This document shows, one piece after another, positions 1-11,149 of a DNA stretch of 64,000 nucleotides (position 1 is its first letter; the number at the start of each line of letters is the position of its first letter). The translations under genes and the position numbers were made by a program. The DNA lies in assembly GCA_963576475.1 (NCBI GenBank), contig OY754965.1:2301501-2365500 (forward strand). The letters run 5' to 3'. The stretch is from Molanna angustata (taxonomy: Eukaryota; Arthropoda; Insecta; Trichoptera; Molannidae). The notes under the pieces are model-generated. The model saw only the letters and a program-made list of their open reading frames with translations, had not been told where the DNA came from and did not search any database.

Positions 1-1250
1 CAAATTAATAAACATAATATATTGACGGACGTAGCCAGCTGGTGTTTACCAAGCGTGCATTTAGGTAAAGCTATTAGGAATGATTCACCGGGTGCCATCT
101 CGGTTAGACCTGACTGCTTTTACTACCACCAGCACCACACGCTTATACCAAACTATACTATACTACAGCATCTTCTATAGATAGATAATAATATACCGCT
201 GCGTAACTTCTGACTCACTGAGGAATGCCCGATCGGTCGAACAAACGGAAATACCAATATGTCTGCTCTACTCTACTCTGTATGTTCAATACTGATACTC
301 AATATTAACGAGTCTATAGTAGATTAAATAGAAATTTTGGAAATCTTTTCTCCAGTAGGCACCCTCAAAAGATACGTCTTAGAAATTATTTAAACATCTT
401 TCTGCGTGAGTTATTTGAAATTTGAATTTGTTTAATGCATTGCATAGTATTTTGTCGAGCAAAGAGACAAATCGTCTGCTTACTGGAAGAAGTCATTAAG
501 TGATTATTTTAGCAAAATTGACTTAAGGCCCTAGTATACCCTGGATATACGGATGTACGCAAAAATGCACACTAAATTAGCTTCTAATGTATGAAACACG
601 AGAAAATATTGTATATCACCTGATATGTGATATACAACATTTTACCGTGCAAAAATGGTGAAATTTAGAGGTTTTTTTTAAATAGCAAGAAGAGTTATTG
701 TAATATTATAATAATAAAAAATTCAGCCGGTAGATTTTCATATTCTCTATCGAATAAAGTAAAAATATACTTCATAGGCCTTGTAGTTTTTTAGTTACTT
801 ACAATAAAAAAATAAAAAAGGGTTTTACTAAAACTAATTTTACAAGAAAAGTATTAAACAAATTCAAAATTCAAAAAAATCATGCAATAGATTAAAGATG
901 TACATACAAACTGTTTCTTATTTCAAAGACGTATCTTTTGAGGGTATTAGGGAAATTATTTTCAAAATATAATGTATAGCCTACTATAGCCTCTTAACCT
1001 ACTACCATAATCACCAAAACGCCCTTTACATCTGGAAAAAAATATGTTCATAATTTATATGGTCCCGTTGCGGAGATTTTTCTAAAAAATATTATATATT
1101 ATCTAAATAAATAAATAAATCTGCATTTTTTTTTATTGTTTCGTCTGGATAAAGTCATAATCGTTATTGTAAGTCTTTTATTTACATTTTTTTGTATTTA
1201 GCTACTACAATTCCGAAAATTTTAACACATTAACTAAAGAATTTAATTTT
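1..1250. other. AT-rich stretch without recognisable genes
   Basis: No coding frame of interest on either strand. The only structure noted is an 11 bp perfect inverted repeat around 609-637 (arms TTGTATATCAC / GTGATATACAA, 7 nt loop). The rest looks like ordinary intergenic or intronic insect DNA. Confidence 0.6.
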
Positions 1251-1258
1251 CAATAAAT

Positions 1259-1575
1259 ACATAGCATCACGACATTTCCCTAACGGGGTAGGCAGAGAGA
1301 AATGAACGCCACTTTTTTTTCTATCCTGGCATGCATTAATCGCCTTATTAACATTCATACATTATCTCAGCATGTTAGTCTGTTATTCTCATACATCAAC
1401 TCATGCATGTCCCTAACGGGATAGGCAGAGAAAACCAAACACCATATTTTTATATCCTGAAACACATACATCGCGTCATCAATATTCATGCATCATTACT
1501 ACATGTTCGTCTTTTTTTCAGGTTTCTTAGATTTCCTTCTTTCAGAATTTTGTTCGCATGGTTGAACCATCCTAA
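1259..1575 (-). mobile_element. RTE-like LINE 3' end, degraded and partly duplicated
   Basis: On the minus strand this reads as the last codons and 3' end of the RTE-like element seen better at 49395-50045 and 57403-57693. A peptide near 1500-1570 (ILKEGNLRNLKKRRTC) matches the C-terminal signature ILKDGNVRSVNNRRTC of those copies. The terminal block (GTTCTCTCTGCCTACCCCGT-like, then the GATGGTATGTATG-like end) is present twice, at about 1265-1335 and 1400-1460, so this is either two nested insertions or a local duplication. It is noncoding today. Confidence 0.6.
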
Positions 1576-1684
1576 ATAATATTTATATTGAAGTAATATA
1601 CCAGAAAAACTGCATTCCTGGTACGAATATCTCTTATCAGTAAATAGGTACAGGAGAGAGAGAGGGTGCTTGCCTGACACTGTT

Positions 1685-1780
1685 AACCTAAAGCACAAGC
1701 ATATGCTTAAATTTGGGAATATATATTAGGATGTGTAAATGAACATGAATCGAACATATTCGTTCTTTAAAGAAAAAAAA
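1685..1780 (+). mobile_element. 3' fragment of tRNA-derived SINE family S2
   Basis: It matches the tRNA-unrelated tail of the S2 SINE at 4858-5035: a CACAAGCATATGCTTA-like block, then AGGATGTGTAAATG and ACATATTCGTTCTTT before an A-rich end. The tRNA-like head is missing, so this is a 5'-truncated copy. Confidence 0.5.
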
Positions 1781-1852
1781 AGAATATTTTTACATGTACC
1801 TATTGTTGATGTTGACGGTATTTAAATACCTTAAGGTTTAGAACTCATAATA

Positions 1853-4327
1853 GGCCCAATTCAGATTCGACTAAAAATTTTATACGGAATTTTAGTATAT
1901 GAGAAATGTCAAAAAGTTGACCAAATTTATACGGGATTAAATTGGTATTCATATTCTCTAATTTTATCTCATGACGTCACACCGCGCGTATAAAATCCTT
2001 TTATCCACGGTTTCCCGTTGATTTGGACGTTTTCGTATTCTTAATCGCATCTTAGACGTTCGATCTTTTAAAATATGACTTAATTTTATGCGGGTCGTTT
2101 GACATCCGTCTACAATTTCGTACGCTGGATAAGGGCTCCATTATTTGTTTGTTTTTACTTTATTCAATTATTATCAACAATTATTTTGTGAAATCGTTTT
2201 AAGTGGAGTATTTTTTTACTCATGTCTAAAGAAAAATAAACATGGTAACTTTTTAATTGTACAAATTTATGACAAACAATAATCATCACGTATTTATAGG
2301 TACAAGTAACTTGAATTTCGTTGATATTTTAAGAGACCACACAAATAATGGAATTTTACTATCTTTGCCTAGATAATGGATAAAGAAGGTAAAGTAAATG
2401 TTATTGGTTTTTGTAGCTTTTAACTAATGATGTGACACGAATTTTTAAAAGTAATTGTTCAATATTCCACTTGTCAAAAAACTTACTTACAAATTATATA
2501 TCTATCATAATAATGAAAATCTACCAAGAATGGTCATTCTTCATCAATTTTAATATAACGTATTCTTACAAGTAGCAAAATTTATATTCAATGTTCTACT
2601 AAAGTTTGGGGCTTCAGTCAAAATCTCACATACAAGTTGTCTGTCATTTGAGGTTAGGTTATTATATAAACCATTATGTTCATTTCAAATCTTATGTGAC
2701 TGGATTAAATTATTATTATTATGGGTAATAATGCCCCAGATGAACCGACAGGATACTAAAAACAGGAATTCTTAGTTAGAATAATAATTTGTATACTATA
2801 AATAAATAAATTATGTTCATTGCAGATGAAGACATTATTGAAATAGATATTGGCAATAGCGACAGACTTACTTATGATGATACTTACAATTTTTTCCACG
2901 TTGCAAGGACTAGAAGTTATTTAATAAGAAGACACATCACTTTAAAAAAAAATCATAATATATATATTTACTTATATTAAATTTGTCACATTTTGTATGT
3001 ATGTATAAAATAAATAATCGTAATATAAATATATGTGTATTAAATTTGTTGTATCTAATTTGTAGAACCTTTTAAGCAGTAGACAGAATGACAAGGAAAA
3101 ATAAAACAAGTATGTAAATTGTTATAAAAATAATATATATTTATTTATATTTTTTTTTTTCATTAATTCTGTATATTATAAAAAAGAATTACAATAATAT
3201 TTTCCGCCAAACTGCATAAAAGTTTTTTGGCAAGGCAGATTCTCTTTTTCACATAACTAATGTATCTATTTAAAACATTTTATTTTACAGATCTATATGT
3301 AACTATAATAAAATCTGAACAGGTAGCTATTTACATTCAAATAATAATTATATGCAAAAAGGTTATTATACTATATCAAAACACCAAAAAAAATACAATA
3401 ATTAGTGAAAAAAATTATTCAGTCCCTTGATAGAGAAACATCATTAAACTCTGGATTGTTAGAGATCGCCAAATCTGAATTTCTCTGGTATTCTGGATCC
3501 ACAATCTTTCAACTCTGGTGTCACTAGAATTCCCTGTAAAACAAATAACAACATTGTATTACATGAATTATTAAATGGTCTTAATCATTTTAATAAAAGA
3601 ACCCGTCAGTCTAATACACATAATAAACACGAGTTTGAGCAATGACTGTCATATGAGTAGAAAATGAAAAAATAATTAGAATTCAAATGAAAGATACAGT
3701 TTGGAATGTTACTTGTTATTACCCTGATGTATGTAATAACAAGTGATGCGTCATAAATACGGCTCTCTTTTCTTCCAGTTATCACTAGATATGCTCGACA
3801 TATTTAACCTATAAAATTTCAAGGCAAAACTTTATATTGACATATCTAACTTACTTTCATAAATTTACTATCTTTCCATTTCTCATTACACAATTCGTTG
3901 ATACGAAGTTAATCATCAACTCTATCTGCTTCTTTGTACTACTAATTTTGGATTTATCCTTAGGTATCCGTAGCAAATAGCGCCGTACAAATTAGAAATG
4001 TTTCGGTTTTGGAGGTAAACGTTGTTTTTAACCATAGAATACACTAACTAGTTTTGACAATAAAATCTCTTTTCTATGGTTTTGACGTTTTAAGGCTGTT
4101 GAATGTTGCTAAAGAAATAAATTTTCGAATGTCTTGAATATATTATTTTTTGTGTCGCGGCAACACCGAAAATGTTTTTATTCACGGTGACTAAAATTTT
4201 TCGGGCGAATTCATTTTAGTCGGCCATTGTTTAAGACGAAATCAGAATACGGGTTTAAGACGTTTGCGACTAAAATTTTATTCGGGACGTATAAAAACTA
4301 ATTTTAGTCGGCAAATCTGAATCGGAC
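1853..4327. mobile_element. Degenerate TIR DNA transposon, about 2.5 kb
   Basis: The left end (GGCCCAATTCAGATTCGACT) and the reverse complement of the right end (GTCCGATTCAGATTTGCCGA) are matching terminal inverted repeats that continue into ACTAAAATT. ATAATA lies immediately outside both ends (1847-1852 and 4328-4333) and may be a 6 bp target-site duplication. GACTAAAATTTT...TCGGG motifs repeat inside the right end (about 4180, 4210 and 4270), as expected of transposase-binding subterminal repeats. The interior holds an exon relic on the minus strand (3415-3533) and a short acidic reading frame on the plus strand at about 2826-2930 after a consensus splice acceptor (TTCATTGCAG). The superfamily cannot be fixed from the sequence alone. 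Confidence 0.6.
3415..3533 (-). pseudogene. Exon relic of an integrase-like transposase (RVERLW motif)
   Basis: On the minus strand a splice acceptor (TTGTTTTACAG) precedes a reading frame containing SSDTRVERLW and running to a TAA stop at 3415-3417, about 38 codons. The motif resembles the R-x-x-R-I-E-R-L-W segment of integrase-core-domain proteins found in insect DNA transposons. It lies within the 1853-4327 TIR element in a position suited to a last exon. I found no matching upstream DDE exons, so the gene is likely gutted. The identification rests on one short motif. Confidence 0.35.
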
Positions 4328-4470
4328 ATAATATGAGTTAGAATAAACCCAGGTTTAATATTGGTTAGTTCATAAAAGAAAATATGACAGAAAATAGAAA
4401 TTGAGCTGAATTCCTACTGAAAATGTGGGTAGATAAAGTCTGATCTTTTTAAAAGTGTCAAAGCTCATAG

Positions 4471-5210
4471 GGTGACCATGGTGTAAAAGAAAAAAAACAT
4501 TATGGGATTTTTTTTATCATTTCATGATATAAAACGGTTGTAACTTGCACATGCATATATCTTCAAATCTACTCATACCTATACTTACCCCCGGTACCAT
4601 GCGGCTTTAATGGGTCTACATTATTAGGTATTTTCTGTAAATGTTAATGGGCATCTCCTGGGAAAGTAATATTTAAACAAAATATTTATATGATACTTTT
4701 TATTAGGAATATAAAAATAATACATTATGAAGTAATTAATCCTTTTAATAATAAACAGTTAGGTACATATTATTTTACAAAATAATAAATTATATTATAC
4801 AAAATATTTACATAATAGTTCATTAAGGCAAACACACATACATAAATCATTTAGATGGGTCGATGGCAGAGCGGTTAGCGCATTGGGTTATTAATCCAGT
4901 GGTCGCGAGTTCGAATCCTGCCACGACCGATTTCGTTCACCTATAGCACAAGCATTTATGCTTATTTTAGGGAACGTAGGAAGATGTAGATGTACTTGTT
5001 TAACAAGGACATATTCATTTTATATTCTAAAAAAAAATAACTATGTAACTAATACAAATAAATAATGGACACTTATTCTATACTAAGACGGTGATAACAC
5101 ATGTTTATAATAATAATTATATATCGATATTAATCTAAAAATAAAATACATAAGTTAGAAATAAAAAATCATCAATGATAACAATTCCTAATTTAGAACA
5201 CATGGTCACC
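4471..5210. mobile_element. Possible short-TIR element enclosing a SINE
   Basis: GGTGACCATG at 4471 recurs as its exact reverse complement (CATGGTCACC) at 5201-5210, with similar next bases (GTGT on both inner sides). The interior is AT-rich, noncoding, and contains a complete S2 SINE. No clear target-site duplication is visible, and a 10 bp match could be chance. Confidence 0.3.
4858..5035 (+). mobile_element. tRNA-derived SINE, family S2, full-length
   Basis: It opens with a tRNA-like cloverleaf region. Box A is TGGCAGAGCGG (4864-4874), followed by an anticodon arm with loop TTATTAA, then box B GAGTTCGAATCC (about 4907-4918), with acceptor-like GGTCG/CGACC ends. The tRNA-unrelated body CACAAGCATTTATGCTTATT...ACATATTCATTT follows, then an A-rich tail. 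The same body is found at 23343-23490 (minus) and as fragments at 1685 and 13285, which marks it as a repeat rather than a lone tRNA gene. The acceptor stem is imperfect, so a working tRNA is unlikely. Confidence 0.75.
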
Positions 5211-5214
5211 ATAA

Positions 5215-6960
5215 AATATCAAACGTGCACGCACTTCGAGAGATATATACGTACTGATACGTACTGTCGGGTTTGTTGATGTTTGTTATAACATAACCTC
5301 AAATGGTGTAAACCAATCCTCAACCACGATTCTACTAATACATTTACATGCGTAAATAGGTACTATGCATTTTTTTTTATGTATAGAATTGGCACTTTAA
5401 AAAAATCAGAATTTACCTAGATTTCTATTAATTTTAAAGTGAAAAAAAACTTAAAAGAGGTCCAGGGCGCGTATTTATCTTTCCGTGTTGATTAGGAGGC
5501 AAGTACTGCCTCGAATTAGGCACTAGTTTGTTGCGCTAATGCACTTAAAAACTCGTGTTGAATTCAAGGCACGTGTCCTCCAAATGCACACGGTTAAGCA
5601 ACGCAAACTGTTCCTGCTAATTGTCATTAATTGTTGTATAAATTAATATTATTATTCAATTAATTGAGTCCCAAAGACTGCTAAAATCTGAAGCTGATCT
5701 TTTTTTTGTTTAAGGCAATTAAGATGATCTTAATTTTACTGTTGTCAACTTCATGAGTAACCCTACAGCATTCTCGCAGTAAGGGACCTTTCATTTTTCT
5801 TATTTATTTCTCAAATGACTCTTGTAACACGACCCTTAGTACTTCCCCAATTCGAGAAATTCGATTTAGATTTTTGGGGAATTTGGTTAATTGGCATTGG
5901 CAACGCTGTTTCGATGGATGACTTAATGATTATATCACAAGCGATAATTAATATCACAAGTGATGAGTGATATTAATTATCGCTTGTCTACTTCGAAAAT
6001 ATCATAACTGTGGACAACGTTTAATTGCACGCAAGAAGTTGCAATAAATTTGCATATATTTTCATATATATAATAAATTATAAAACTATTACGATGTGAA
6101 TTATATTTTAAAAACAAATTAACAAAAAAATATTACGTGTTAAATATAGCAAAGTAATAAATTTCAACGATAAAAATGCCACACTACAATAATATGTCTT
6201 GAAATATTATTATAATCGAAGGACGAATCCATAAAAATTTTACTAACGCAACTTGCAACACCCAACGTATATTTTTGTGACGTATTTCAAATGAGTGCAT
6301 GCGCAAAAGCCTCAAAAAGGTGCGTCATACTAATAATCACTTCGTCCTATAAATAATTTTATGGTGTTATTTGAAATCCATTGAAATAAATATGAGACGT
6401 TTTGTCTATGGCGTCAATGGGGTTGCAAAGACAAAAAAAAATATGTATAACATTTCCTTATACAGTAGAACTTGTGTATACGAAAGAACAATATTATTTT
6501 TTTTCGTGCATGTATTTGACGGTACCTGATTGAAAATGATTTGAAGAACATCCATATACATAAGTACTGTTACGGACGAGAAAATATATAAATAAATAAA
6601 GGAATAAATAGGTAGTGAAAATAATTAATTGTAAACGACACTGTCGTGTGTGTATATTATTATTTGTCAACGCCAATGTCGTGCCTGCCGGCCGATAAGC
6701 GGCGGTATTTGCTTTTGCTTTATCTCTCTGTTTCTGAACCTACCGATATATTTTGACTGCTTTGCTTGATCTTCACGGACTCGATTGACATTGGATTGGA
6801 CCTGCTTGGATACCGCTGATTGACCCTGCCTGGATTCTGGACTATTGCTGCCGCTGTACCCTGTTCTTCAACTTATCTGCACTACCACGAGAGCGTTCGA
6901 CCTCCCCTCTGCGATACATGCCACTGTGTATCGCCGAGGTACGGTAGTGAGCTACCCGAC
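5215..6960. other. No gene seen; one strong hairpin
   Basis: AT-rich DNA with only chance reading frames. A GC-richer patch at about 6690-6960 flanks the Harbinger element. It contains no recognisable protein motif, although it could be part of an older repeat. Confidence 0.5.
5938..5986. repeat. Perfect 20 bp inverted repeat
   Basis: The arms 5938-5957 (CAAGCGATAATTAATATCAC) and 5967-5986 are exact reverse complements separated by 9 nt. There is no oligo-T run or gene next to it, so this is a structural observation without an assigned role. Confidence 0.8.
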
Positions 6961-6968
6961 ACGTCCTG

Positions 6969-7145
6969 GGACCCTATTCTCCAATGTCGCCTATCGATGT
7001 CGTATGTGACATTTTATTACTTTCGCACGATTTCTAGAATATGCTATTCTTGAGTCTCACATGCGACATAGTCGAATGAAAATCATTCGAGATTTCGACG
7101 AGTGATATAGGACCACTCGACATTCAATGTCGCATCAATGTCGCA
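6969..7145. repeat. Harbinger left TIR and subterminal TGTCGCAT cluster
   Basis: After the terminal repeat, the motif TGTCGCAT or its variants and complements (ATGTCGCC, ATGTCGTATG, ATGCGACATAG, CGACATTC, AATGTCGCATC, AATGTCGCATG) occur about seven times in 175 bp. Matching motifs occur inside the right end. In this superfamily subterminal repeats are the expected binding sites of the Myb-like partner protein. The binding itself is inferred. Confidence 0.6.
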
Positions 7146-7610
7146 TGATTTTATCTGTCAAAAATAGCCGCCATATTACGATTGCCATTGACATAGTACA
7201 TCAGTGAAGTGTGTTTAATCATTGTTTTTCCAATTTCGTGTTTTTTTTTGTAATAATAATGGCTAGTTTCGACGAGTTGGTTATTCTGTCTATTGAACAG
7301 AATCACAATATTCACGGACGACGTAATAATTCCAAAATAGTGGATGCATTCGCACAAAGCGATACGTCTTTCATAAAACACTTCCGCCTCAACAAAAAAC
7401 TTACAAAGTCCCTTATCGAGGTTGTAACTCCTCATATGTGTTTGCCATCTCGAGCATCTGCATTAAGTGTCGAAACCAAGGTATGTTAATCATTTTTTAC
7501 TAAACCAATATCTCTCTTATGGGTTTTTTTGTAGACTATCATGAATGAGAAAGTCGAAAGTAAATACTATAAACTTTTGTATTCTTTACATGAACATTTT
7601 CGGCGTGAAT

Positions 7611-7758
7611 CACTGGCTTAGAATAGTTCTTCCACTATTTTCATTGTTTGCAAGTGTCCCGTAAGAGCCGGGCAATGGATAACATCTCACATGATTCAGC
7701 AATGAGGTTCACCCATTCTGAATGTAGTCCCTTGTAAGGTGAAATGAGACTGTGGGTG
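7611..7758 (+). mobile_element. SINE family S3 fragment in transposase intron 1
   Basis: It matches the 5' and middle part of the repeat at 25123-25412: GGCTTAGAATAG, then AGTGTCCCGTAAGAGCCGGG, CAGCAATGAGGTTCACC and GTGAAATGAGACTG. It lacks the 3' third. Confidence 0.6.
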
Positions 7759-8298
7759 AAAAAACTATCTAACGCTTTAAACTATTGCTACACGAGCATT
7801 AGAATAATTTGTCGAACGTTCCATTTGTCTACAATTTTACAGATAAAACATATTTTGATTTGAAGATCAAGATTTGACACATTTGGTAAATTTTGAAAAA
7901 AGTGGATTTGACGCTCATGGATTCATGTCTTAGCTGATGAAGTTCATTGCGTTTTTATAAACCTACTACATATAATTAATTCATGATTTATATTTTTCAG
8001 GTTCTCACAGCCTTAAATTTTCTGGGAACAGGATCTTATCAGTTACCTAGGTGGGAAGCAACATAAATAATAATATATCGCAATCTTCCGTCTCAAGATC
8101 TTTGACTGAATTTGTGGATGTACTAAATAAACCAGAAATTTTCAATGCATGGGTTAAATTTCCAAGCACAATCCAAGAGTTAAGGAGTATAAGAAATAGG
8201 TAAACTATAGTATTGATTTACTTAAGGTGTGTTGTTGGATGTGTTGGGAAGTGTAGAATCCAAATGGAACAAATATATACTTCAGGTTCGATAATACA

Positions 8299-8435
8299 TA
8301 CCATCACGCCATATCCCTAGTGTGTAGTAACCAGCAGCATGCATTACCTTCTCAAAGAATCATGACACACACCAACTTTGTCTCACAAAAGGCACTAGAT
8401 TCAGAATGTGCGGTGAACCTCATTGCTGAACTATA
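8299..8435 (-). mobile_element. SINE family S3 fragment in transposase intron 2
   Basis: The reverse complement carries the S3 blocks TTCAGCAATGAGGTTCACC, a GTGCCTTTT-like block, and the GGATATGGCGTGATGGTATG 3' end. It lies opposite in orientation to the fragment in the first intron, and both are intronic within the Harbinger transposase gene. Confidence 0.6.
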
Positions 8436-8855
8436 TGAGATGTTATTTTGCCCGTTGAATTTTCAATTACATAATAATATGTTATGTGAAATGTTATTTA
8501 ATAAAATAAATTACTTGTCTGTTACGGGATACCTGAAAAAAAAGTGTTGGTTGGGGAACTATTCTAAAGATTCCTCATAGTAACATTTTATAATACAACC
8601 AAAAAACAATATTTTCAAAAACATTATATAGATCTAAAAAACTTTTTGTTTCAGGTTTTATAGAAAGTACAATCTGCCAGGTATAATCGGATGCATCGAA
8701 TTGCACCCATGTTGCAATTGTACCGCCAGCAGGAAACAATTTAAATTACCCTGAACATGTGTATGTAAACCGTCAGAGCTACCACTCCATTAACGTCCAA
8801 CTAATTTGTGATGACTCTTTAAAAATATTAAATGTTAATGCTTTGTTTCCTGGTA

Positions 8856-9580
8856 GTCTTTTTATAGCTAATAATTATTTTTTTACATAGATAATTAATT
8901 TAACAACTCATTTCTTGTATTAAATTTGTCAAAATTATTACATACCTTTCATTATGGAAAGGTTGTACATATATGAGTAAATAAAGTGTATTGCATTTAC
9001 TACTGTTTATTATTCTACCTAAATTAAAATTGGAAGGAAAGAAAAAAAATATATATTCAGTGTGGTATAAGAAAACATTTATTACATTATATTGAATTAA
9101 TAGAGATATATAAACAAAGTTAAATATTAAACGGGAGCATTTAGAAAACTTATTTGAGATACTTATAGAAATGTTACATATGAACAACATAAAAAAATTG
9201 TATTGATGACATATTATTACAGATTGTTACTGTAAATTAATAGGAACTTTTATAAAATGTTATTTATAGAAATATAAAAACAAAGCTAAATACTTAAAAG
9301 GAACATTTATAAAATGCTGTATTAAAAGACATTTGTCAACAAAGTTTCTATATCTCGTCTAAAAGTATATATAAAATTCTTTATGTATCTCTATTAAAAC
9401 CTTTTTGAAATGTTCCGAATAAGAACTTAACTTTTTTTATAAATCTCTGTTAATACATTTTATAAATGTTCCTATTGAGTTTTTGGCTTTGTTTTTATAT
9501 CTCTCTTAATACATTATAAAATGTTCCTATAAATTTACAGTAATAATCTGTTAAGTTTCATTACGAGAATTTTTTTGTTC
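8856..9580. repeat. Inverted and direct repeat block left of the satellite
   Basis: A segment at about 9225-9325 (TTACTGTAAATT...GGAACTTTTATAAAATG...AAAAACAAAGC) is the inverted form of about 9455-9545. Segments 9340-9410 and 9415-9600 recur in direct orientation at about 11113-11170 and 10950-11105, on the far side of the satellite. The second of these repeats overlaps the 3' end of the Myb-like gene. No gene is present. Confidence 0.65.
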
Positions 9581-10950
9581 ATACAAGAAAATAGTTAATA
9601 CATTTTGATCAAATTTTGTTTTGTAAATGAAGAGAAGCGTTAAGACATATCATATTGAAAATTACATACAAGAAAATAGTTAATATATTTTGATCAAATT
9701 TTGTTTTGTAAATGAAGAGAAGCGTTAAGACCGTTAAGACATATCATATTGAAAATTACATACAAGAAAATAGTTGATATATTTTGATCAAATTTTGTTT
9801 TGTAAATGAAGAGAAGCGTTAAGACATATCATATAGAAAATAACATACAAGAAAATAGTTAATATATTTTGATCAAATTTTGTTTTGTAAATGAAAAGAA
9901 GCGTTAAGACATATCATATAGAAAATTACATACAAGAAAATAGTTAATATATTTTGATCAAATTTTGTTTTGTAAATGAAGAGAAGCGTTAAGACATATC
10001 ATATAGAAAATTACATACAAGAAAATAGTTAATATATTTTGATCAAATTTTGTTTTGTAAATGAAGAGAAGCGTTAAGACATATCATATAGAAAATTACA
10101 TACAAGAAAATAGTTAATATATTTTGATCAAATTTTGTTTTGTAAATGAAGAGAAGCGTTAAGACCGTTAAGACATATCATATTGAAAATTACATACAAG
10201 AAAATAGTTGATATATTTTGATCAAATTTTGTTTTGTAAATGAAGAGAAGCGTTAAGACATATCATATAGAAAATAACATACAAGAAAATAGTTAATATA
10301 TTTTGATCAAATTTTGTTTTGTAAATGAAAAGAAGCGTTAAGACATATCATATAGAAAATTACATACAAGAAAATAGTTAATATATTTTGATCAAATTTT
10401 GTTTTGTAAATGAAGAGAAGCGTTAAGACATATCATATAGAAAATTACATACAAGAAAATAGTTAATATATTTTGATCAAATTTTGTTTTGTAAATGAAG
10501 AGAAGCGTTAAGACATATCATATAGAAAATTACATACAAGAAAATAGTTAATATATTTTGATCAAATTTTGTTTTGTAAATGAAGAGAAGCGTTAAGACA
10601 TATCATATAGAAAATTACATACAAGAAAATAGTTAATATATTTTGATCAAATTTTGTTTTGTAAATGAAGAGAAGCGTTAAGACATATCATATAGAAAAT
10701 TACATACAAGAAAATAGTTAATATATTTTGATCAAATTTTGTTTTGTAAATGAAGAGAAGCGTTAAGACATATCATATAGAAAATTACATACAAGAAAAT
10801 AGTTAATATATTTTGATCAAATTTTGTTTTGTAAATGAAGAGAAGCGTTAAGACATATCATATAGAAAATAACATACAAGAAAATAGTTAATATATTTTG
10901 ATCAAATTTTGTTTTGTAAATGAAGAGAAGCGTTAGACATATCATATAGA
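9581..10950 (+). repeat. Satellite array, 85 bp unit, about 16 copies
   Basis: The block ATACAAGAAAATAGTTAATA recurs every 85 bp (9581, 9666, 9760, 9845, 9930 and so on). Copies are nearly identical, differing at a few sites such as TATAGAAAA/TATTGAAAA and GAAGAG/GAAAAG. A 9 bp insertion (CCGTTAAGA) appears in two copies exactly 434 bp apart (five units plus 9), together with the same pattern of neighbouring variants. A five-unit block was therefore itself duplicated, giving a higher-order repeat. The array lies between the Harbinger genes and is flanked by direct repeats. Confidence 0.92.
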
Positions 10951-11149
10951 AAGAACTTAACTTTTTTTATAAATCTCTTTTAATATGCTTTATAAATGTT
11001 CCTTTTGAGTTTTTGGCTTTGTTTTTATTATCTCTCTTAAAACATGTTCGTATAAATTTACAGTAATAATCTGTTAAGTTTCATTACAAGAATTTTTTTG
11101 TTCATATGAAACATTTCTATATCTCGACTAAAAGTATATATAACTTTCT

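Larger units (their letters stand above)
7259..8855 (+). pseudogene. Harbinger transposase (HARBI1-like), decayed and 3'-truncated
   Basis: Three exons with consensus splice sites can be followed. Exon 1 (7259-7480, start MASFDELV) ends in SALSVETK before GTATGT. Exon 2 (8001-8199) continues as VLTALNFLGTGSYQLP, then loses frame near 8050 and resumes as ISQSSVSRSLTEFVDVLN. Exon 3 starts at 8655 with FYRKYNLPGIIGCI, where a one-base insertion disrupts the first catalytic Asp in the family motif GCIDCTHV. The second acidic site (QLICDD) is still readable in the shifted frame near 8810. Translation then runs into unrelated AT-rich sequence after ALFPG, so the third catalytic residue and the C-terminal third are missing. 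The family cuts and pastes the element with help from the Myb-like protein; this copy cannot encode active enzyme. Confidence 0.82.

Noticed and set aside
4858..4930. Functional tRNA gene
   Set aside because: Head has polymerase III boxes but the acceptor stem is imperfect, and the same head plus body recurs at 23343; it is a SINE.
9581..10950. CRISPR array
   Set aside because: Units are contiguous 85 bp repeats with no unique spacers, in a eukaryotic transposon.
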